From Burkholderiales bacterium RIFCSPHIGHO2_01_FULL_63_240 (GTDB lineage Bacteria > Pseudomonadota > Gammaproteobacteria > Burkholderiales > Burkholderiaceae_C), in assembly GCA_001770725.1 (NCBI GenBank), contig MERU01000002.1, forward strand, positions 248,001 to 312,000: a DNA stretch of 64,000 nucleotides. The letters are read 5' to 3'. A program made the translations under genes and the position numbers. Positions 39,559 to 50,689 of this stretch are shown here, piece by piece (the first letter of the stretch is position 1; each line of letters begins with the position of its first letter). Under the pieces are notes generated by a model. That model saw only the letters and a program-made list of their open reading frames with translations. It searched no databases and was not told where the DNA came from.

Positions 39559-42261
39559 TCAGGCGTACAGCGGGTTGAGCTTCTCGGTGTCGATGCCGTA
39601 TTTGGCGATCGCCTCGGCGACCTTCGAGACCGGCACCTTGCCTTCATCGGCCAGCGACTTCAGCGCTGCCACGACGATGTAGTGGCGGTTGATCTCGAAG
39701 TGCTCGCGCAGGCGATACCGGAAGTCGCTGCGACCGAAGCCGTCGGTGCCCAGCACCTTGAACGAACGGCCCTGCGGGATGTGGGCCCGGATCTGCTCGG
39801 GCAGTGCCTTGACGTAGTCGGTCGAGGCCACGACCGGGCCTTGCGTGCGGCTCAACTGTTTCGTCACGAAGGGCACGCGCGGCGCATCGGTCGGGTGCAG
39901 CAGGTTCCAGCGCTCGACGTCCTGGCCTTCGCGGGCCAGCAGGTTGAAGCTCGGGCAGCTCCAGACGTTGGCGCCCACGCCCCAGTCGGCTTCCAGCAGC
40001 TCCTTGGCCGCCACCGACTCGCGCAGGATCGAGCCCGAACCCAGCAGGTTGACTTGGCAAGCGTGCTTGGCGTCGGCGTCCTGCAGCAGGTACATGCCGG
40101 CAATGATCTCGGCCTCTGTGCCTTGCTTCAAGCCGGGTTGCGCGTAGTTCTCGTTGAGCAGGGTCAGGTAGTAGAAGACGTTTTCCTGCTTCTCGACCAT
40201 GCGCTTGAGGCCATCCTGGATGATGACGGCGACCTCGTGCGCGAAGCTCGGGTCGTAGCTCAGGCAGTTGGGGATGGTGCCCGCCACCAGCTGGCTGTGG
40301 CCGTCTTCGTGCTGCAGGCCCTCGCCATTCAAGGTCGTGCGACCAGAGGTGCCACCCAGCAGGAAGCCGCGCGCCTGCATGTCGCCCGCGGCCCAGGCCA
40401 GGTCACCGATGCGCTGCAGCCCGAACATCGAGTAGTAGATGTAGAACGGGATCATCACGCGGTTGTTCGTCGAGTACGACGTGGCCGCCGCGACCCACGA
40501 GCTCATGCCGCCCGCTTCGTTGATGCCTTCTTGCAGGATCTGCCCGGCCTTGTCCTCGCGGTAGTACATGACCTGGTCCTTGTCGACCGGGGTGTATTTC
40601 TGGCCTTCCGGCGCGTAGATGCCGATCTGGCGGAACAGGCCTTCCATGCCGAAGGTGCGGGCCTCGTCGACCAGGATGGGCACCACGCGCGGGCCCAGGT
40701 TGGCGTCGCGCAGCAGTGGGGTCAGGCAACGCACGAAGGCTTGCGTGGTCGAGATTTCGCGGCCTTCCTGCGTGGGCTCCAGCACGCTCTGGAAGGCGTC
40801 CAGGCCAGGCACGACCAAGGTTTCGTCTGCCTTGGGGCGACGCTTGGGCAGCGCACCACCCAGGGCGGCGCGGCGCTCGAGCAGGTACTTCATCTCGGGC
40901 GTGTTGTCGGCCGGCTTGATGAAGGGCAGCTTTTCGATGTCCTCGTCGGCCACCGGGATGTTGAAGCGATCGCGGAAGGCCTTGATGTCCTCGTCGGTCA
41001 GCTTCTTGGTCTGGTGGGCGGTGTTCTTGCCTTCGCCGCTCTTGCCCATGCCGAAGCCCTTGACGGTCTTGATCAGCAGCACGGTGGGCTGGCCGGTGTG
41101 GTTCACGGCCGCGTTGTAGGCCGCGTAGACCTTTTGCGGGTCGTGGCCGCCGCGTTGCAGGCGCCAGATGTCGTCGTCGGACAGGCGGGCGACCATCTCC
41201 AGCGTGCGCGGGTCGCGCCCGAAGAAATGCTGGCGCACGAAAGCGCCGTCGTTGGCCTTGCAGGCCTGGTAGTCGCCGTCGACCATCTCCATCATGATCT
41301 TGCGCAGGACGCCGTCCTTGTCACGAGCCAGCAGCGGGTCCCAGTAAGAGCCCCACAGCAGCTTGATCACGTTCCAGCCAGCACCGCGGAACTCGCCTTC
41401 GAGTTCCTGCACGATCTTGCCGTTGCCGCGCACCGGGCCGTCCAGGCGCTGCAGGTTGCAGTTGATGACGAAGATCAGGTTGTCGAGCTTTTCGCGCGCG
41501 GCCAGGCCGATGGCGCCCAGCGATTCGGGCTCGTCCATCTCACCGTCGCCGCAGAACACCCAGACCTTGCGCTTGCTGGTGTCGGCCAGGCCCCGGGCGT
41601 GCAGGTACTTCAGGAAGCGCGCCTGGTAGATCGCCATGATCGGGCCCAGGCCCATCGACACGGTGGGGAACTGCCAGAACTCCGGCATCAGCTTGGGGTG
41701 CGGGTAGCTGGAGAGGCCCTTGCCGCCGACTTCCTGGCGGAAATTGGCCAGTTGCTCTTCGGTGATGCGGCCTTCCATGAACGCGCGGGCGTAGATGCCG
41801 GGGGCCGAGTGGCCCTGGATGTAGAGCAGGTCGCCGCCATGATCGGGCGTGTCGCCATGCCAGAAATGGTTGAAGCCAACGCCCAGCATGGTCGCCAGCG
41901 AGGCAAACGACGAGATGTGGCCGCCCAGGTCACCGCCGTCGGGCGGGTTGTGGCGGTTGGCGCGCACGACCATGGCCATGGCGTTCCAGCGCATGTAACT
42001 GCGCAGGCGCTCCTCGATCTCGAGGTTGCCGGGGTGGTGGGCCTCGTCTTCCACCGCGATGGTGTTGACGTAGGCCGTCGTGGCCGAGAACGGCATGTCG
42101 ATGCCGGCCTGGCGGGCATGGTCAAGCAGGTTCTCGAGCAGGTCGTGGGCGCGCGCACGGCCTTCGGTTTCGATGACGCCCGACAGGGCATCGAGCCACT
42201 CGCGGGTTTCCTGAGGATCCTGGTCCAGGTTGGGGGACAGCAGCGGATCGTTGGCTGACAT
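39559..42261 (-). CDS. aceE: pyruvate dehydrogenase E1 (homodimeric)
   Basis: MSANDPLLSPNLDQDPQETREWLDALSGVIETEGRARAHDLLENLLDHAR...; GDGEMDEPES TPP motif. Confidence 0.97.
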   Translation of the reverse strand: MSANDPLLSPNLDQDPQETREWLDALSGVIETEGRARAHDLLENLLDHARQAGIDMPFSATTAYVNTIAVEDEAHHPGNLEIEERLRSYMRWNAMAMVVRANRHNPPDGGDLGGHISSFASLATMLGVGFNHFWHGDTPDHGGDLLYIQGHSAPGIYARAFMEGRITEEQLANFRQEVGGKGLSSYPHPKLMPEFWQFPTVSMGLGPIMAIYQARFLKYLHARGLADTSKRKVWVFCGDGEMDEPESLGAIGLAAREKLDNLIFVINCNLQRLDGPVRGNGKIVQELEGEFRGAGWNVIKLLWGSYWDPLLARDKDGVLRKIMMEMVDGDYQACKANDGAFVRQHFFGRDPRTLEMVARLSDDDIWRLQRGGHDPQKVYAAYNAAVNHTGQPTVLLIKTVKGFGMGKSGEGKNTAHQTKKLTDEDIKAFRDRFNIPVADEDIEKLPFIKPADNTPEMKYLLERRAALGGALPKRRPKADETLVVPGLDAFQSVLEPTQEGREISTTQAFVRCLTPLLRDANLGPRVVPILVDEARTFGMEGLFRQIGIYAPEGQKYTPVDKDQVMYYREDKAGQILQEGINEAGGMSSWVAAATSYSTNNRVMIPFYIYYSMFGLQRIGDLAWAAGDMQARGFLLGGTSGRTTLNGEGLQHEDGHSQLVAGTIPNCLSYDPSFAHEVAVIIQDGLKRMVEKQENVFYYLTLLNENYAQPGLKQGTEAEIIAGMYLLQDADAKHACQVNLLGSGSILRESVAAKELLEADWGVGANVWSCPSFNLLAREGQDVERWNLLHPTDAPRVPFVTKQLSRTQGPVVASTDYVKALPEQIRAHIPQGRSFKVLGTDGFGRSDFRYRLREHFEINRHYIVVAALKSLADEGKVPVSKVAEAIAKYGIDTEKLNPLYA

Positions 42262-42454
42262 GGTTTCAGTCTCCGGTGAAGGTGGCGTGCAACCGAGTAT
42301 GGCGGCACGCCTGGATGGCAGAAAACGTGGATAAACGCTGCCATTCCGGTTTCGACGAGGTGCGCACGCAACACGGTGGTGTCGGAGCGCTCGGAAAATA
42401 TACCCGCCAGGGCGCTCCCCTCCAGTTGCGGTTTCCCGCACCGATAATCCCGAG

Positions 42455-45040
42455 ATGGCTTTTCCCGCTTCCCCGCAAGAGACCGGGCCCACCCCGCCGC
42501 AAGCCCCCGGACAGACCAGTCGCCTTTTCTGGCGCTGGTGGCGCAAGCAAAGCCCCAGTCAGCAAGACCGCTACGCCACGCTGGGCCCCCTGGTGTCCGT
42601 TCTGCTGTTCCTGGCGGCCATCATCGCGGCCTTCTGGTACCTGCGCAACGAAGAGCTCGAGCGCGAGCAGGAAGCCGTCAAGCGCGACACCGAGGTCGTT
42701 CAGCAGCAGATCCGCATGCGCCTGGTCGAGAACCAGGAACAGTTGCTGCGCCTGGCACGCGACGTCAGCCTCAAACCCGGCGACCCGGAGGTGTTCACCA
42801 AGCAGGCCGACGACTTCATCCGAGCCCGCCCCGAGATCCTCAGCGTCAGCTGGGTGCAGCGCGACGGCCGCATGAAGGCCACCCGCAATGCCTTCAGCCT
42901 GCCCATCGCGCCAGAGCAGGTGCCCGAAATGCCCATCGAGGAAACCGACTGGCGCGAGCACTTTCCCGGCGCCGAGCCCCGGCAGGCCTTCAAGACCGCG
43001 CGTGACAACAACATGCCGGTCTACTCGCGCCCCTACCTGAACCCGCAAGGGGTGCGCGTGCTGCAGCTGCAGATGCCCATGGTGGAGCGCGGCCAGTTCT
43101 CCGGCACCCTGGTCACCGAGTACGCCCTCGACCCGCTGATGCGCTACCTGGTGCCCCGCGAGATCGCCGCGCGCCACGCCATGAGCCTCATCGAGGTCAG
43201 CGGCATCGTGCTGAGCAGCACCTCCGGCGCCCGCAACGAAGACTCCGCCCGCCCCATCTTCGCGCACGACGTGGTCGTCACCCCCGTGGGCAATGGCCTG
43301 ATCCTGCGCGGCTCGGGCTACCGCACCTCGTCGGGCCTGATCGGCAACACCCTGTTCTGGATGGTGGTGGCGCTGTCCGTGCTCACCGTCTGGACGCTGA
43401 TGGGCACCCTGCGCCACATGCGCCGCCGCTCGCAGATCCAGAAGGCACTGGTGCAGGAAACCAACTTCCGCCGGGCCATGGAGAACTCCATGCTCACCGG
43501 CATGCGCACCATCGACCTCGAAGGCCGCATCACCTACGTGAACCCGGCCTTCTGCGCCATGACCGGCTTTTCCGAAGAAGAGCTGATCGGCTGCGTGCCG
43601 CCCTACCCCTACTGGCCGAAAGACCGACTCGACGAGTTCAACCGCATGTTCCAGCAGGAGCTGCTGGGCCGCAGCCCCATGGGCGGCATCGAGGTCGTCA
43701 TGCAGCGCCGCGACGGCAGCCAGTTCGACGCCCGCATGTACGTCTCGCCCCTGATCGACGCCCAGGGCGACCAGTCCGGCTGGATGACGTCCGTCACCAA
43801 CATCACCGAAGCCAAACGCGTGCGCGACCAGCTCACCGCCGCCCACGAGCGCTTCACCACCGTGCTGGAAGGCCTGGACGCCGCCGTGTCCGTGGTCTCC
43901 GTGCAACGCGGCGAGCTGCTGTTCGCCAACCGCTCCTACCGCCTGTGGTTCGGCGCCAACCCCGACGCCCACGCCCAGCTCACCGGCGGCCAGGTCATGC
44001 CCGATGAGGTCATCGATGGCGACGAGGCCGTGGACGACTTCGGCGGCCTGCCCACGCACTCGCTCACCAACGCTGGCAGCGACACCCGCGAGGTGTTCAT
44101 GGACACGGTGCAAAAGTGGTTCGACGTGCGGGCCCGCTACGTGCAGTGGACCGACGGCAACCTGGCCCAGATGCTGATTGCCACCGACATCACCGCCCGC
44201 CGCCAGGCCGAAGAGGCCGCGGCGCGCCAGGCCGAGAAGTCGCAGTTCACGAGCCGGCTCATCACCATGGGCGAAATGGCTTCGACCGTCGCCCACGAGC
44301 TCAACCAGCCGCTGGCGGCCATCTCCAACTACTGCAGCGGCATGATCAGCCGGGTGCAAAACGGAAACATCGACAGCGAGCAATTGGTGGGGGCGCTGGA
44401 GAAAACGTCCCGCCAGGCCCAGCGCGCCGGCCAGATCATCCACCGCATCCGCCAGTTCGTGAAACGCTCGGAGCCCCAGCGCCAGCCCGCCCGGGTGCGC
44501 GACATCACCGACGCCGTGCTCGAGCTCGCCGTCTTCGAGATGAAGCGCCGCCGCGTCACCCTCAACACCATGGTGGCCAACCGCCTGCCCCAGATCATGG
44601 CGGACCCGATCCTGATCGAGCAGGTGCTGCTGAACCTGCTGAAAAACGCCGCCGAGGCCATCGACTCGGCCCAGATGCCCATGTCGCGTCGCCTGATCGA
44701 CCTCAAGGTGCAACAGCGCGTGACAGAAGACCAGGGACCGGTGGTCGAATTCACCGTCAGCGATGGCGGCCCCGGCATGAAGGAAGAAATGCTGGCGCGG
44801 CTTTTCGAGGCCTTCCACTCGACCAAGGCCGAGGGATTAGGGATAGGCCTGAGTCTTTGTCGCTCCATCATTGAGTCCCATCATGGCCGGATCAAGGCCG
44901 AGAACATCTACAATGGTTCGAACGTCGTGGGGTGCCGGTTCACCTTCACCCTCCCGATCGAGGCCGACGCAGGTAGCCAGCCGGACCCGTCCGACTCGGC
45001 CATCCCTCCCTCCAACGATTTGCTTGCCGACAACCCATGA
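42455..45040 (+). CDS. PAS-domain sensor histidine kinase
   Basis: TM helices flanking sensor; PAS GRITYVNPAFCAMTGFSEEELIG; H-box MGEMASTVAHELNQPLAAISNYCSG. Confidence 0.94.
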   Translation: MAFPASPQETGPTPPQAPGQTSRLFWRWWRKQSPSQQDRYATLGPLVSVLLFLAAIIAAFWYLRNEELEREQEAVKRDTEVVQQQIRMRLVENQEQLLRLARDVSLKPGDPEVFTKQADDFIRARPEILSVSWVQRDGRMKATRNAFSLPIAPEQVPEMPIEETDWREHFPGAEPRQAFKTARDNNMPVYSRPYLNPQGVRVLQLQMPMVERGQFSGTLVTEYALDPLMRYLVPREIAARHAMSLIEVSGIVLSSTSGARNEDSARPIFAHDVVVTPVGNGLILRGSGYRTSSGLIGNTLFWMVVALSVLTVWTLMGTLRHMRRRSQIQKALVQETNFRRAMENSMLTGMRTIDLEGRITYVNPAFCAMTGFSEEELIGCVPPYPYWPKDRLDEFNRMFQQELLGRSPMGGIEVVMQRRDGSQFDARMYVSPLIDAQGDQSGWMTSVTNITEAKRVRDQLTAAHERFTTVLEGLDAAVSVVSVQRGELLFANRSYRLWFGANPDAHAQLTGGQVMPDEVIDGDEAVDDFGGLPTHSLTNAGSDTREVFMDTVQKWFDVRARYVQWTDGNLAQMLIATDITARRQAEEAAARQAEKSQFTSRLITMGEMASTVAHELNQPLAAISNYCSGMISRVQNGNIDSEQLVGALEKTSRQAQRAGQIIHRIRQFVKRSEPQRQPARVRDITDAVLELAVFEMKRRRVTLNTMVANRLPQIMADPILIEQVLLNLLKNAAEAIDSAQMPMSRRLIDLKVQQRVTEDQGPVVEFTVSDGGPGMKEEMLARLFEAFHSTKAEGLGIGLSLCRSIIESHHGRIKAENIYNGSNVVGCRFTFTLPIEADAGSQPDPSDSAIPPSNDLLADNP

Positions 45041-45678
45041 GCTTGATCCCCAAAAAAGGCACTGTGTATGTGGTGGATGACGACGAGGCCGTTCGCGACT
45101 CGTTGCAGTGGCTGCTGGAGGGCAAGGACTACCGGGTTCGCTGCTTCGACTCGGCCGAGTCCTTCCTCGCCCGCTTCGACCCCCGTGAAGTCGCCTGCCT
45201 GATCGCCGACATCCGCATGGACGGCATGAGCGGCCTGGAGTTGCAAGACAAGCTGCTCGAGCGCAAATCGCCCCTGCCCATCGTCTTCATCACCGGCCAC
45301 GGCGACGTGCCCATGGCCGTGAACACCATGAAAAAGGGCGCGATGGACTTCATCGAAAAGCCCTTCAAGGAGGACGCCCTGGTCGCCCTGGTCGAGCGCA
45401 TGCTGGACCAGGCCCGCTCGGCCTTCTCGCAGTCCCAGGAAGCCGCCAGCCGCGAGGCCCTGCTCTCGCGCCTGACCACCCGCGAAGCCCAGGTGCTCGA
45501 GCGCATCGTCGCCGGCCGCCTGAACAAGCAGATCGCCGACGACCTGGGCATCTCCATCAAGACGGTGGAAGCCCACCGCGCCAACGTGATGGAAAAGCTC
45601 AACGCCAACACCGTGGCCGACCTGCTCAAGATCGCCCTGGGCGCCAGCGGCCAGGCGCCCGCAGCCGGCACCAAGTAA
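45037..45678 (+). CDS. FixJ/NarL-type response regulator (REC + LuxR HTH)
   Basis: VYVVDDDEAVRDSLQWLL...EKPFKEDALVALVERML...LTTREAQVLERIVAGRLNKQIADDLGISIKTVEAHRANVMEKL; start overlaps kinase stop. Confidence 0.95.
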   Translation: MSLIPKKGTVYVVDDDEAVRDSLQWLLEGKDYRVRCFDSAESFLARFDPREVACLIADIRMDGMSGLELQDKLLERKSPLPIVFITGHGDVPMAVNTMKKGAMDFIEKPFKEDALVALVERMLDQARSAFSQSQEAASREALLSRLTTREAQVLERIVAGRLNKQIADDLGISIKTVEAHRANVMEKLNANTVADLLKIALGASGQAPAAGTK

Positions 45679-45700
45679 GGCCGCCCGGCCGTCCCCTCGA

Positions 45701-45725
45701 AGGCCGCCTGCAAGCGGCCTTTTTC
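45701..45725 (+). terminator. intrinsic terminator AGGCCGC-CTGCAA-GCGGCCT-TTTT
   Basis: 7-bp stem, 6-nt loop, T-tract after response regulator. Confidence 0.85.
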
Positions 45726-45789
45726 CATTGCTGCGAACCCGTTTCGGCTTGCCCTCGTTTTTTCTGATCCCGACCTCCGGAGCCACACC

Positions 45790-46650
45790 ATGACCGCCCA
45801 ACTCATCGACGGCAACGCCCTGTCCAAGCAACTGCGCGGCGAAGTCGCCCAGCGCGCCGCCGCCCTGACCGCCAAAGGCCTCAAGCCCGGCCTGGCCGTC
45901 GTCCTGGTGGGCGACAACCCCGCCAGCCAGGTCTACGTGCGCAACAAGGTCAAGGCCTGCGAAGACGCCGGCTTTCACTCCGTGCTCGAAAAGTACGACG
46001 CCACGCTGAGCGAGGCCGACCTGCTGGCGCGCGTCGAGGCCCTCAACAACGACCCCTCGATCCACGGCATCCTGGTGCAACTGCCCCTGCCCAAGCACAT
46101 CGACGACCACAAGGTCATCGAGGCCATCTCGCCGCTCAAAGACGTCGATGGCTTTCACGTTGCCAGCGCTGGCGCCCTGATGGTCGGCGAAGTCGGCTTC
46201 AAGGCCTGCACGCCCTACGGCTGCATGAAGATGCTCGAATCCATCGGCATGAAGGACCTGCGCGGCAAGCACGCCGTGGTCATCGGGCGCTCCAACATCG
46301 TCGGCAAGCCGATGGCGATGATGCTGCTGGCGGCCAACGCCACCGTCACCATCACCCACAGCGGCACCGCCGACCTGGGCGCCATGACCCGCCAGGCCGA
46401 CATCGTCGTGGCCGCCGTGGGCAAGCGCAACGTGCTGACCGCCGACATGGTCAAGCCCGGCGCCGTGGTCATCGACGTGGGCATGAACCGCGACGACGAA
46501 GGCAAGCTCTGTGGTGACGTGGACTTCAACGGCGTGAAGGAAGTGGCAAGCCACATCACCCCCGTGCCCGGCGGGGTCGGTCCCATGACGATTACCATGT
46601 TGCTGGTCAACACCATGGAAGCCGCTGAACGCGCCGCTGCCCAAGCATGA
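45790..46650 (+). CDS. folD: methylenetetrahydrofolate dehydrogenase/cyclohydrolase
   Basis: [65 protein letters not shown]. Confidence 0.97.
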   Translation: MTAQLIDGNALSKQLRGEVAQRAAALTAKGLKPGLAVVLVGDNPASQVYVRNKVKACEDAGFHSVLEKYDATLSEADLLARVEALNNDPSIHGILVQLPLPKHIDDHKVIEAISPLKDVDGFHVASAGALMVGEVGFKACTPYGCMKMLESIGMKDLRGKHAVVIGRSNIVGKPMAMMLLAANATVTITHSGTADLGAMTRQADIVVAAVGKRNVLTADMVKPGAVVIDVGMNRDDEGKLCGDVDFNGVKEVASHITPVPGGVGPMTITMLLVNTMEAAERAAAQA

Positions 46651-48698
46651 GCAACAACCCCCTTCTGGACACCTCCGGCCTGCCCCTGTTCGACCAGATC
46701 AAGCCCGAGCAGGTCAGCCCTGCGATGGACGCGCTGCTGGCCGAATCCGAAGCCGCGCTGGAAAAGGTCACCGGCCCCGACGTGCCGGCCGACTACGACG
46801 CCCTGTCGCTGCTGCTGGACGTGCCGACCGAGCGCATGGGCCGCGCCTGGGGCGCCGTGGGCCACCTCAACAGCGTGGCCGACACGCCCGAGCTGCGCGC
46901 GGCCTTCAACGAGAACCTGCCGCGCCTGACCGAGTTCTACACGCGGCTGGGTTCGGACGAGCGCCTTTACGCCAAGTACAAGGCGGTCAACCTGGCCGAC
47001 CAGGCAGCGGGTGCCGAGCACAAGCTGCCCCCCGCTCGCCGCCGCGCCCTGGACAACGCCCTGCGCGGCTTCGTCCTCGGTGGCGCCGAACTGCAAGGCG
47101 CCGCCAAGCAGCGTTTTGCCGAGATCCAGGAGCTGCAGGCCGCCAAGTCGCAGGCTTTTTCCGAGCACTTGATGGACAGCACCGACGCCTTCTCGCACTT
47201 CGCCAGCACCGATGAGCTGGCCGGCGTGCCGGACGACGTGCAGGCCGCCACCCGCGCGGCCGCAGAAGCCGAAGGCAAGCCCGGTCACAAGCTCACCCTG
47301 CACATGCCCTGCTACCTGCCGGTCATGCAGTACGCCACGAACCGCGCGCTGCGCGAGACGATGTACCGCGCCTACGCCACCCGCGCCAGCGAGTTCGGCC
47401 CGGCTGAGCGCGACAACTCCACGCTGATGCAGGAGATCGTCGCCCTGCGCCAGGAAGAGGCCCAACTGCTGGGCTACGCCAACTTCGCCGAGGTGTCGCT
47501 GGTGCCCAAGATGGCCCAGAGCCCCCAGCAGGTCATGGACTTCCTTCGTGACCTGGCCAAGCGCGCCCGCCCCTACGCCGAGAAGGACATGGCCGAGCTG
47601 CGCGAGTTCGCCCGCACCGAGTGCGGCCTGAGCGACCTGCAGGCCTGGGACATCGCCTTCGTCAGCGAGAAGCTCAAGGAGGCCCGCTATGCCTTCAGCG
47701 ACCAGGAGGTCAAGCAGTACTTCACCGAGCCGACCGTGCTCAAGGGCCTGTTCGGTCTGATCGAGAAGCTCTTCGACGTCCGCATCACGCCCGACACGGC
47801 ACCTGTGTGGCATGAAACGGTGCGCTTTTTCCGCATCGAGCGCGCCGGCCAGCTTGTCGGCCAGTTCTACCTCGACCCCTACGCCCGCCCCGGCAAGCGC
47901 CCCGGCGCCTGGATGGACGACGTGCGCGGCCGCTGGACGCGCCCCGACAACCACGCGACCCAGACCCCGGTCGCCCACCTAGTTTGCAACTATGCCCGCG
48001 GCGTCGGCGACAAACCCGCGCTGCTGACCCATGACGACGTGACCACGCTCTTTCACGAGTTCGGCCACGGCCTGCACCACATGCTGACCCAGGTCGACGA
48101 CATCGGCGTGGCCGGCATCAGCGGCGTCGAGTGGGACGCGGTCGAGCTGCCCAGCCAGTTCATGGAGAACTTCTGCTGGGAGTGGGATGTGGTGCAGCAG
48201 CTCACCTCGCATGTCGACACCGGCGCGCACCTGCCGCGCGAGCTGTTCGACAAGATGGTGGCGGCCAAGAACTTCCAGAGCGGCATGCAGACCGCGCGCC
48301 AGATCGAGTTCTCGCTGTTCGACATGCGCCTGCACGCCGAGCCGGGCGCGCAGGCCGATGTGCAGAAGGTGATCGACGAGGTGCGCCAGGAAGTCGCCGT
48401 CAACATCCCGCCAGCCTTCAACCGCTTCCAGCACAGCTTCTCGCACATCTTTGCAGGTGGTTACGCGGCGGGCTATTACAGCTACAAGTGGGCCGAGGTG
48501 CTGTCCGCCGACGCCTACGCCGCCTTCGAAGAAGCCGCCACGCCCCAGACCGGCGTGCTCAACCCCGAGGTCGGTCGCCGCTACCGCGAGGCCATCCTCG
48601 AAGCGGGGGGCAGCCGCTCGGCCATGGACAATTTCAAGGCATTCCGGGGGCGCGAGCCTCAGATCGACGCCCTGCTGCGCCACCAGGGCATGGCCTGA
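46647..48698 (+). CDS. prlC: M3 family metallopeptidase (oligopeptidase A-like)
   Basis: [11 protein letters not shown] zinc motif; full-length M3 sequence. Confidence 0.92.
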   Translation: MSNNPLLDTSGLPLFDQIKPEQVSPAMDALLAESEAALEKVTGPDVPADYDALSLLLDVPTERMGRAWGAVGHLNSVADTPELRAAFNENLPRLTEFYTRLGSDERLYAKYKAVNLADQAAGAEHKLPPARRRALDNALRGFVLGGAELQGAAKQRFAEIQELQAAKSQAFSEHLMDSTDAFSHFASTDELAGVPDDVQAATRAAAEAEGKPGHKLTLHMPCYLPVMQYATNRALRETMYRAYATRASEFGPAERDNSTLMQEIVALRQEEAQLLGYANFAEVSLVPKMAQSPQQVMDFLRDLAKRARPYAEKDMAELREFARTECGLSDLQAWDIAFVSEKLKEARYAFSDQEVKQYFTEPTVLKGLFGLIEKLFDVRITPDTAPVWHETVRFFRIERAGQLVGQFYLDPYARPGKRPGAWMDDVRGRWTRPDNHATQTPVAHLVCNYARGVGDKPALLTHDDVTTLFHEFGHGLHHMLTQVDDIGVAGISGVEWDAVELPSQFMENFCWEWDVVQQLTSHVDTGAHLPRELFDKMVAAKNFQSGMQTARQIEFSLFDMRLHAEPGAQADVQKVIDEVRQEVAVNIPPAFNRFQHSFSHIFAGGYAAGYYSYKWAEVLSADAYAAFEEAATPQTGVLNPEVGRRYREAILEAGGSRSAMDNFKAFRGREPQIDALLRHQGMA

Positions 48699-49342
48699 TG
48701 AAGTCAAAGAAGGAGCAAGCCGTGTCAGCGATGAAACCCCGTGCTTTCTGGCGGGCCTGCCTGCCCGTGCTGCTCAGCGGCCTGCTGGCGCCCGCCGCCT
48801 GGGGGGCCTACAAGATCGTCGGCCCCGATGGGCGCATCACCTACACCGACCGCCCCCCGGTCGGTCAGGCCGCGCAGGCCCTGAGCAAGCCCAAGGCGGG
48901 TGTCAGCGCCGTGGCCCTGCCCTACGAGTTGCAACAGATCGTCAACCGCCACCCGGTCACCCTGTACACCACACGCGAGTGTTCCGCCTGTGAAACCGGC
49001 CGCCAGTTGCTGCAGTCCCGTGGCGTGCCCTACACCGAGAAGACGGTCGACACCCCCGACGACATCCGCGCCTTCAACGCCCAGGAAAACAGCACGCAGT
49101 TGCCGACGCTGAAGGTCGGCGGCAAGCAGATCATCGGCTTGCAGCAGTCGGAGTGGAACGCCTACCTCGACGCGGCCGGCTACCCTCAGCAATCGAAGCT
49201 GCCGCCGGGCTATGCCCAACCCGAAGCCAGCCCGCTGGTCCCACCCAAGCCCCCCGCTGACAGCAAAGGCGATCGCCGCAACGATGACGACCGCCCCTTC
49301 GCCCCCACCATCGGCAACCCGCCCGAAGGTTTCCGTTTCTGA
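48698..49342 (+). CDS. exported DUF4124-like/glutaredoxin-domain protein
   Basis: Signal peptide; YKIVGPDGRITYTDRPP; VTLYTTRECSACETGRQLLQSRGVPYTEKTVDT. Confidence 0.88.
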   Translation: MKSKKEQAVSAMKPRAFWRACLPVLLSGLLAPAAWGAYKIVGPDGRITYTDRPPVGQAAQALSKPKAGVSAVALPYELQQIVNRHPVTLYTTRECSACETGRQLLQSRGVPYTEKTVDTPDDIRAFNAQENSTQLPTLKVGGKQIIGLQQSEWNAYLDAAGYPQQSKLPPGYAQPEASPLVPPKPPADSKGDRRNDDDRPFAPTIGNPPEGFRF

Positions 49343-50615
49343 CCCGGCCTTGTCCTCTGTGATCCAAACCGACGTGGCCATCATCGGCGGTGGCCCGGCG
49401 GGGCTCATGGCTGCCGAAAAGCTCTCCACCAAAGGCTGGCGGGTCGACCTGTTCGACGCCATGCCGTCCGTCGGCCGCAAGTTCCTGCTGGCCGGCCGCG
49501 GCGGCCTGAACATCACGCACTCCGAGCCTTTCGAGCGCTTCGCCCAGCGTTTCGAGGAGCGCTCGAGCGCCCTCGCGCCCATGCTCGCGGCCTTCACCCC
49601 CGACGACCTTCGCCAGTGGTGCCTGGGCCTGGGCATCGAGACCTTCGTGGGCAGCTCCGGACGCGTCTTTCCGCAGGAAATGAAGGCCGCCCCCTTGCTG
49701 CGCGCCTGGCTCAGCCGGCTGCGCCAGCAAGGCGTGCGCGTGCACACCCGCCACAGCTGGCAGGGCTGGACAGAGGCAGGCGAGCTGACCTTCACCGCCC
49801 CGGTTGGCTCCGTCATCGCCCAGCCGCGAGCCACCCTGCTGGCCCTGGGTGGCGGCAGCTGGTCGCGCCTGGGCTCCGATGGCCGCTGGGCGCCCTGGCT
49901 GCAGGAGCGCGGGGTGGACATCGCGCCTTTGCGGGCGGCCAACTGCGGCTTCGATGTCGCCCCCACGGGCGAGGGCCGCGATGGCTGGTCCGAACACCTG
50001 ACGAGCCGCCACGCAGGCCAGCCGATCAAGCCTGTCACGCTCACCTTCACCGATCGCCACGGCCAGACCGAGACCCGCCAGGGCGAGTTCGTGCTCACCG
50101 AAGCCGGCATCGAGGGCAGCCTGGTCTACGCGTACGCCAGCCGCATCCGCGACGTCATCGAACGCGACGCTCAGGCCACGGTCTGGCTCAACCTGCTGCC
50201 GGCGCACACGGCCGAGCAAGTTCTCGCCGAACTCAAGCGCCCTCGTGGCCCGCGCAGCCTGGCCACTCACCTCAAGAGCCGACTGGGGCTGCATGGCCTG
50301 AAAACCGCGCTGCTGCACGAGTTGCTCAGCAAGGAAGCCATGCAGGACCCGGCCGCGCTGGCCAAGGCCATCCAGCACCTGCCCATCACGCTGCTGCGCC
50401 CCCGCCCGATGGACGAAGCCATCAGCACGGCGGGTGGCGTGCGTTTCGAGGCCCTTGACGATGGCCTCATGCTGCGCGCGATGCCCGGCGTGTTCTGCGC
50501 GGGCGAGATGCTCGACTGGGAGGCGCCAACAGGTGGTTACCTGCTGACGGCATCGCTGGCGACGGCCGTGGTGGCTGCGCAGGGCGTCACCCGCCACCTG
50601 AATGCGGGGACCTAA
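49284..50615 (+). CDS. NAD(P)/FAD-dependent oxidoreductase, HI0933/TIGR03862-like
   Basis: VAIIGGGPAGLMAAEKLSTKGWRVDLFDAMPSVGRKFLLAGRGGLNITHSE; exact start uncertain. Confidence 0.9.
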   Translation: MTTAPSPPPSATRPKVSVSDPALSSVIQTDVAIIGGGPAGLMAAEKLSTKGWRVDLFDAMPSVGRKFLLAGRGGLNITHSEPFERFAQRFEERSSALAPMLAAFTPDDLRQWCLGLGIETFVGSSGRVFPQEMKAAPLLRAWLSRLRQQGVRVHTRHSWQGWTEAGELTFTAPVGSVIAQPRATLLALGGGSWSRLGSDGRWAPWLQERGVDIAPLRAANCGFDVAPTGEGRDGWSEHLTSRHAGQPIKPVTLTFTDRHGQTETRQGEFVLTEAGIEGSLVYAYASRIRDVIERDAQATVWLNLLPAHTAEQVLAELKRPRGPRSLATHLKSRLGLHGLKTALLHELLSKEAMQDPAALAKAIQHLPITLLRPRPMDEAISTAGGVRFEALDDGLMLRAMPGVFCAGEMLDWEAPTGGYLLTASLATAVVAAQGVTRHLNAGT

Positions 50616-50689
50616 CCCGATCTGAGGATTCCCTGCCGGTGCGTCGAGTCATATCGTGAAACGACCATCATCAACAACGGGGAATCACC

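Noticed and set aside
36373-42258. Two long plus-strand ORFs (942 and 998 aa) opposite lpdA/aceF/aceE
   Set aside because: Mirror frames of the conserved PDH operon; no recognisable domains.
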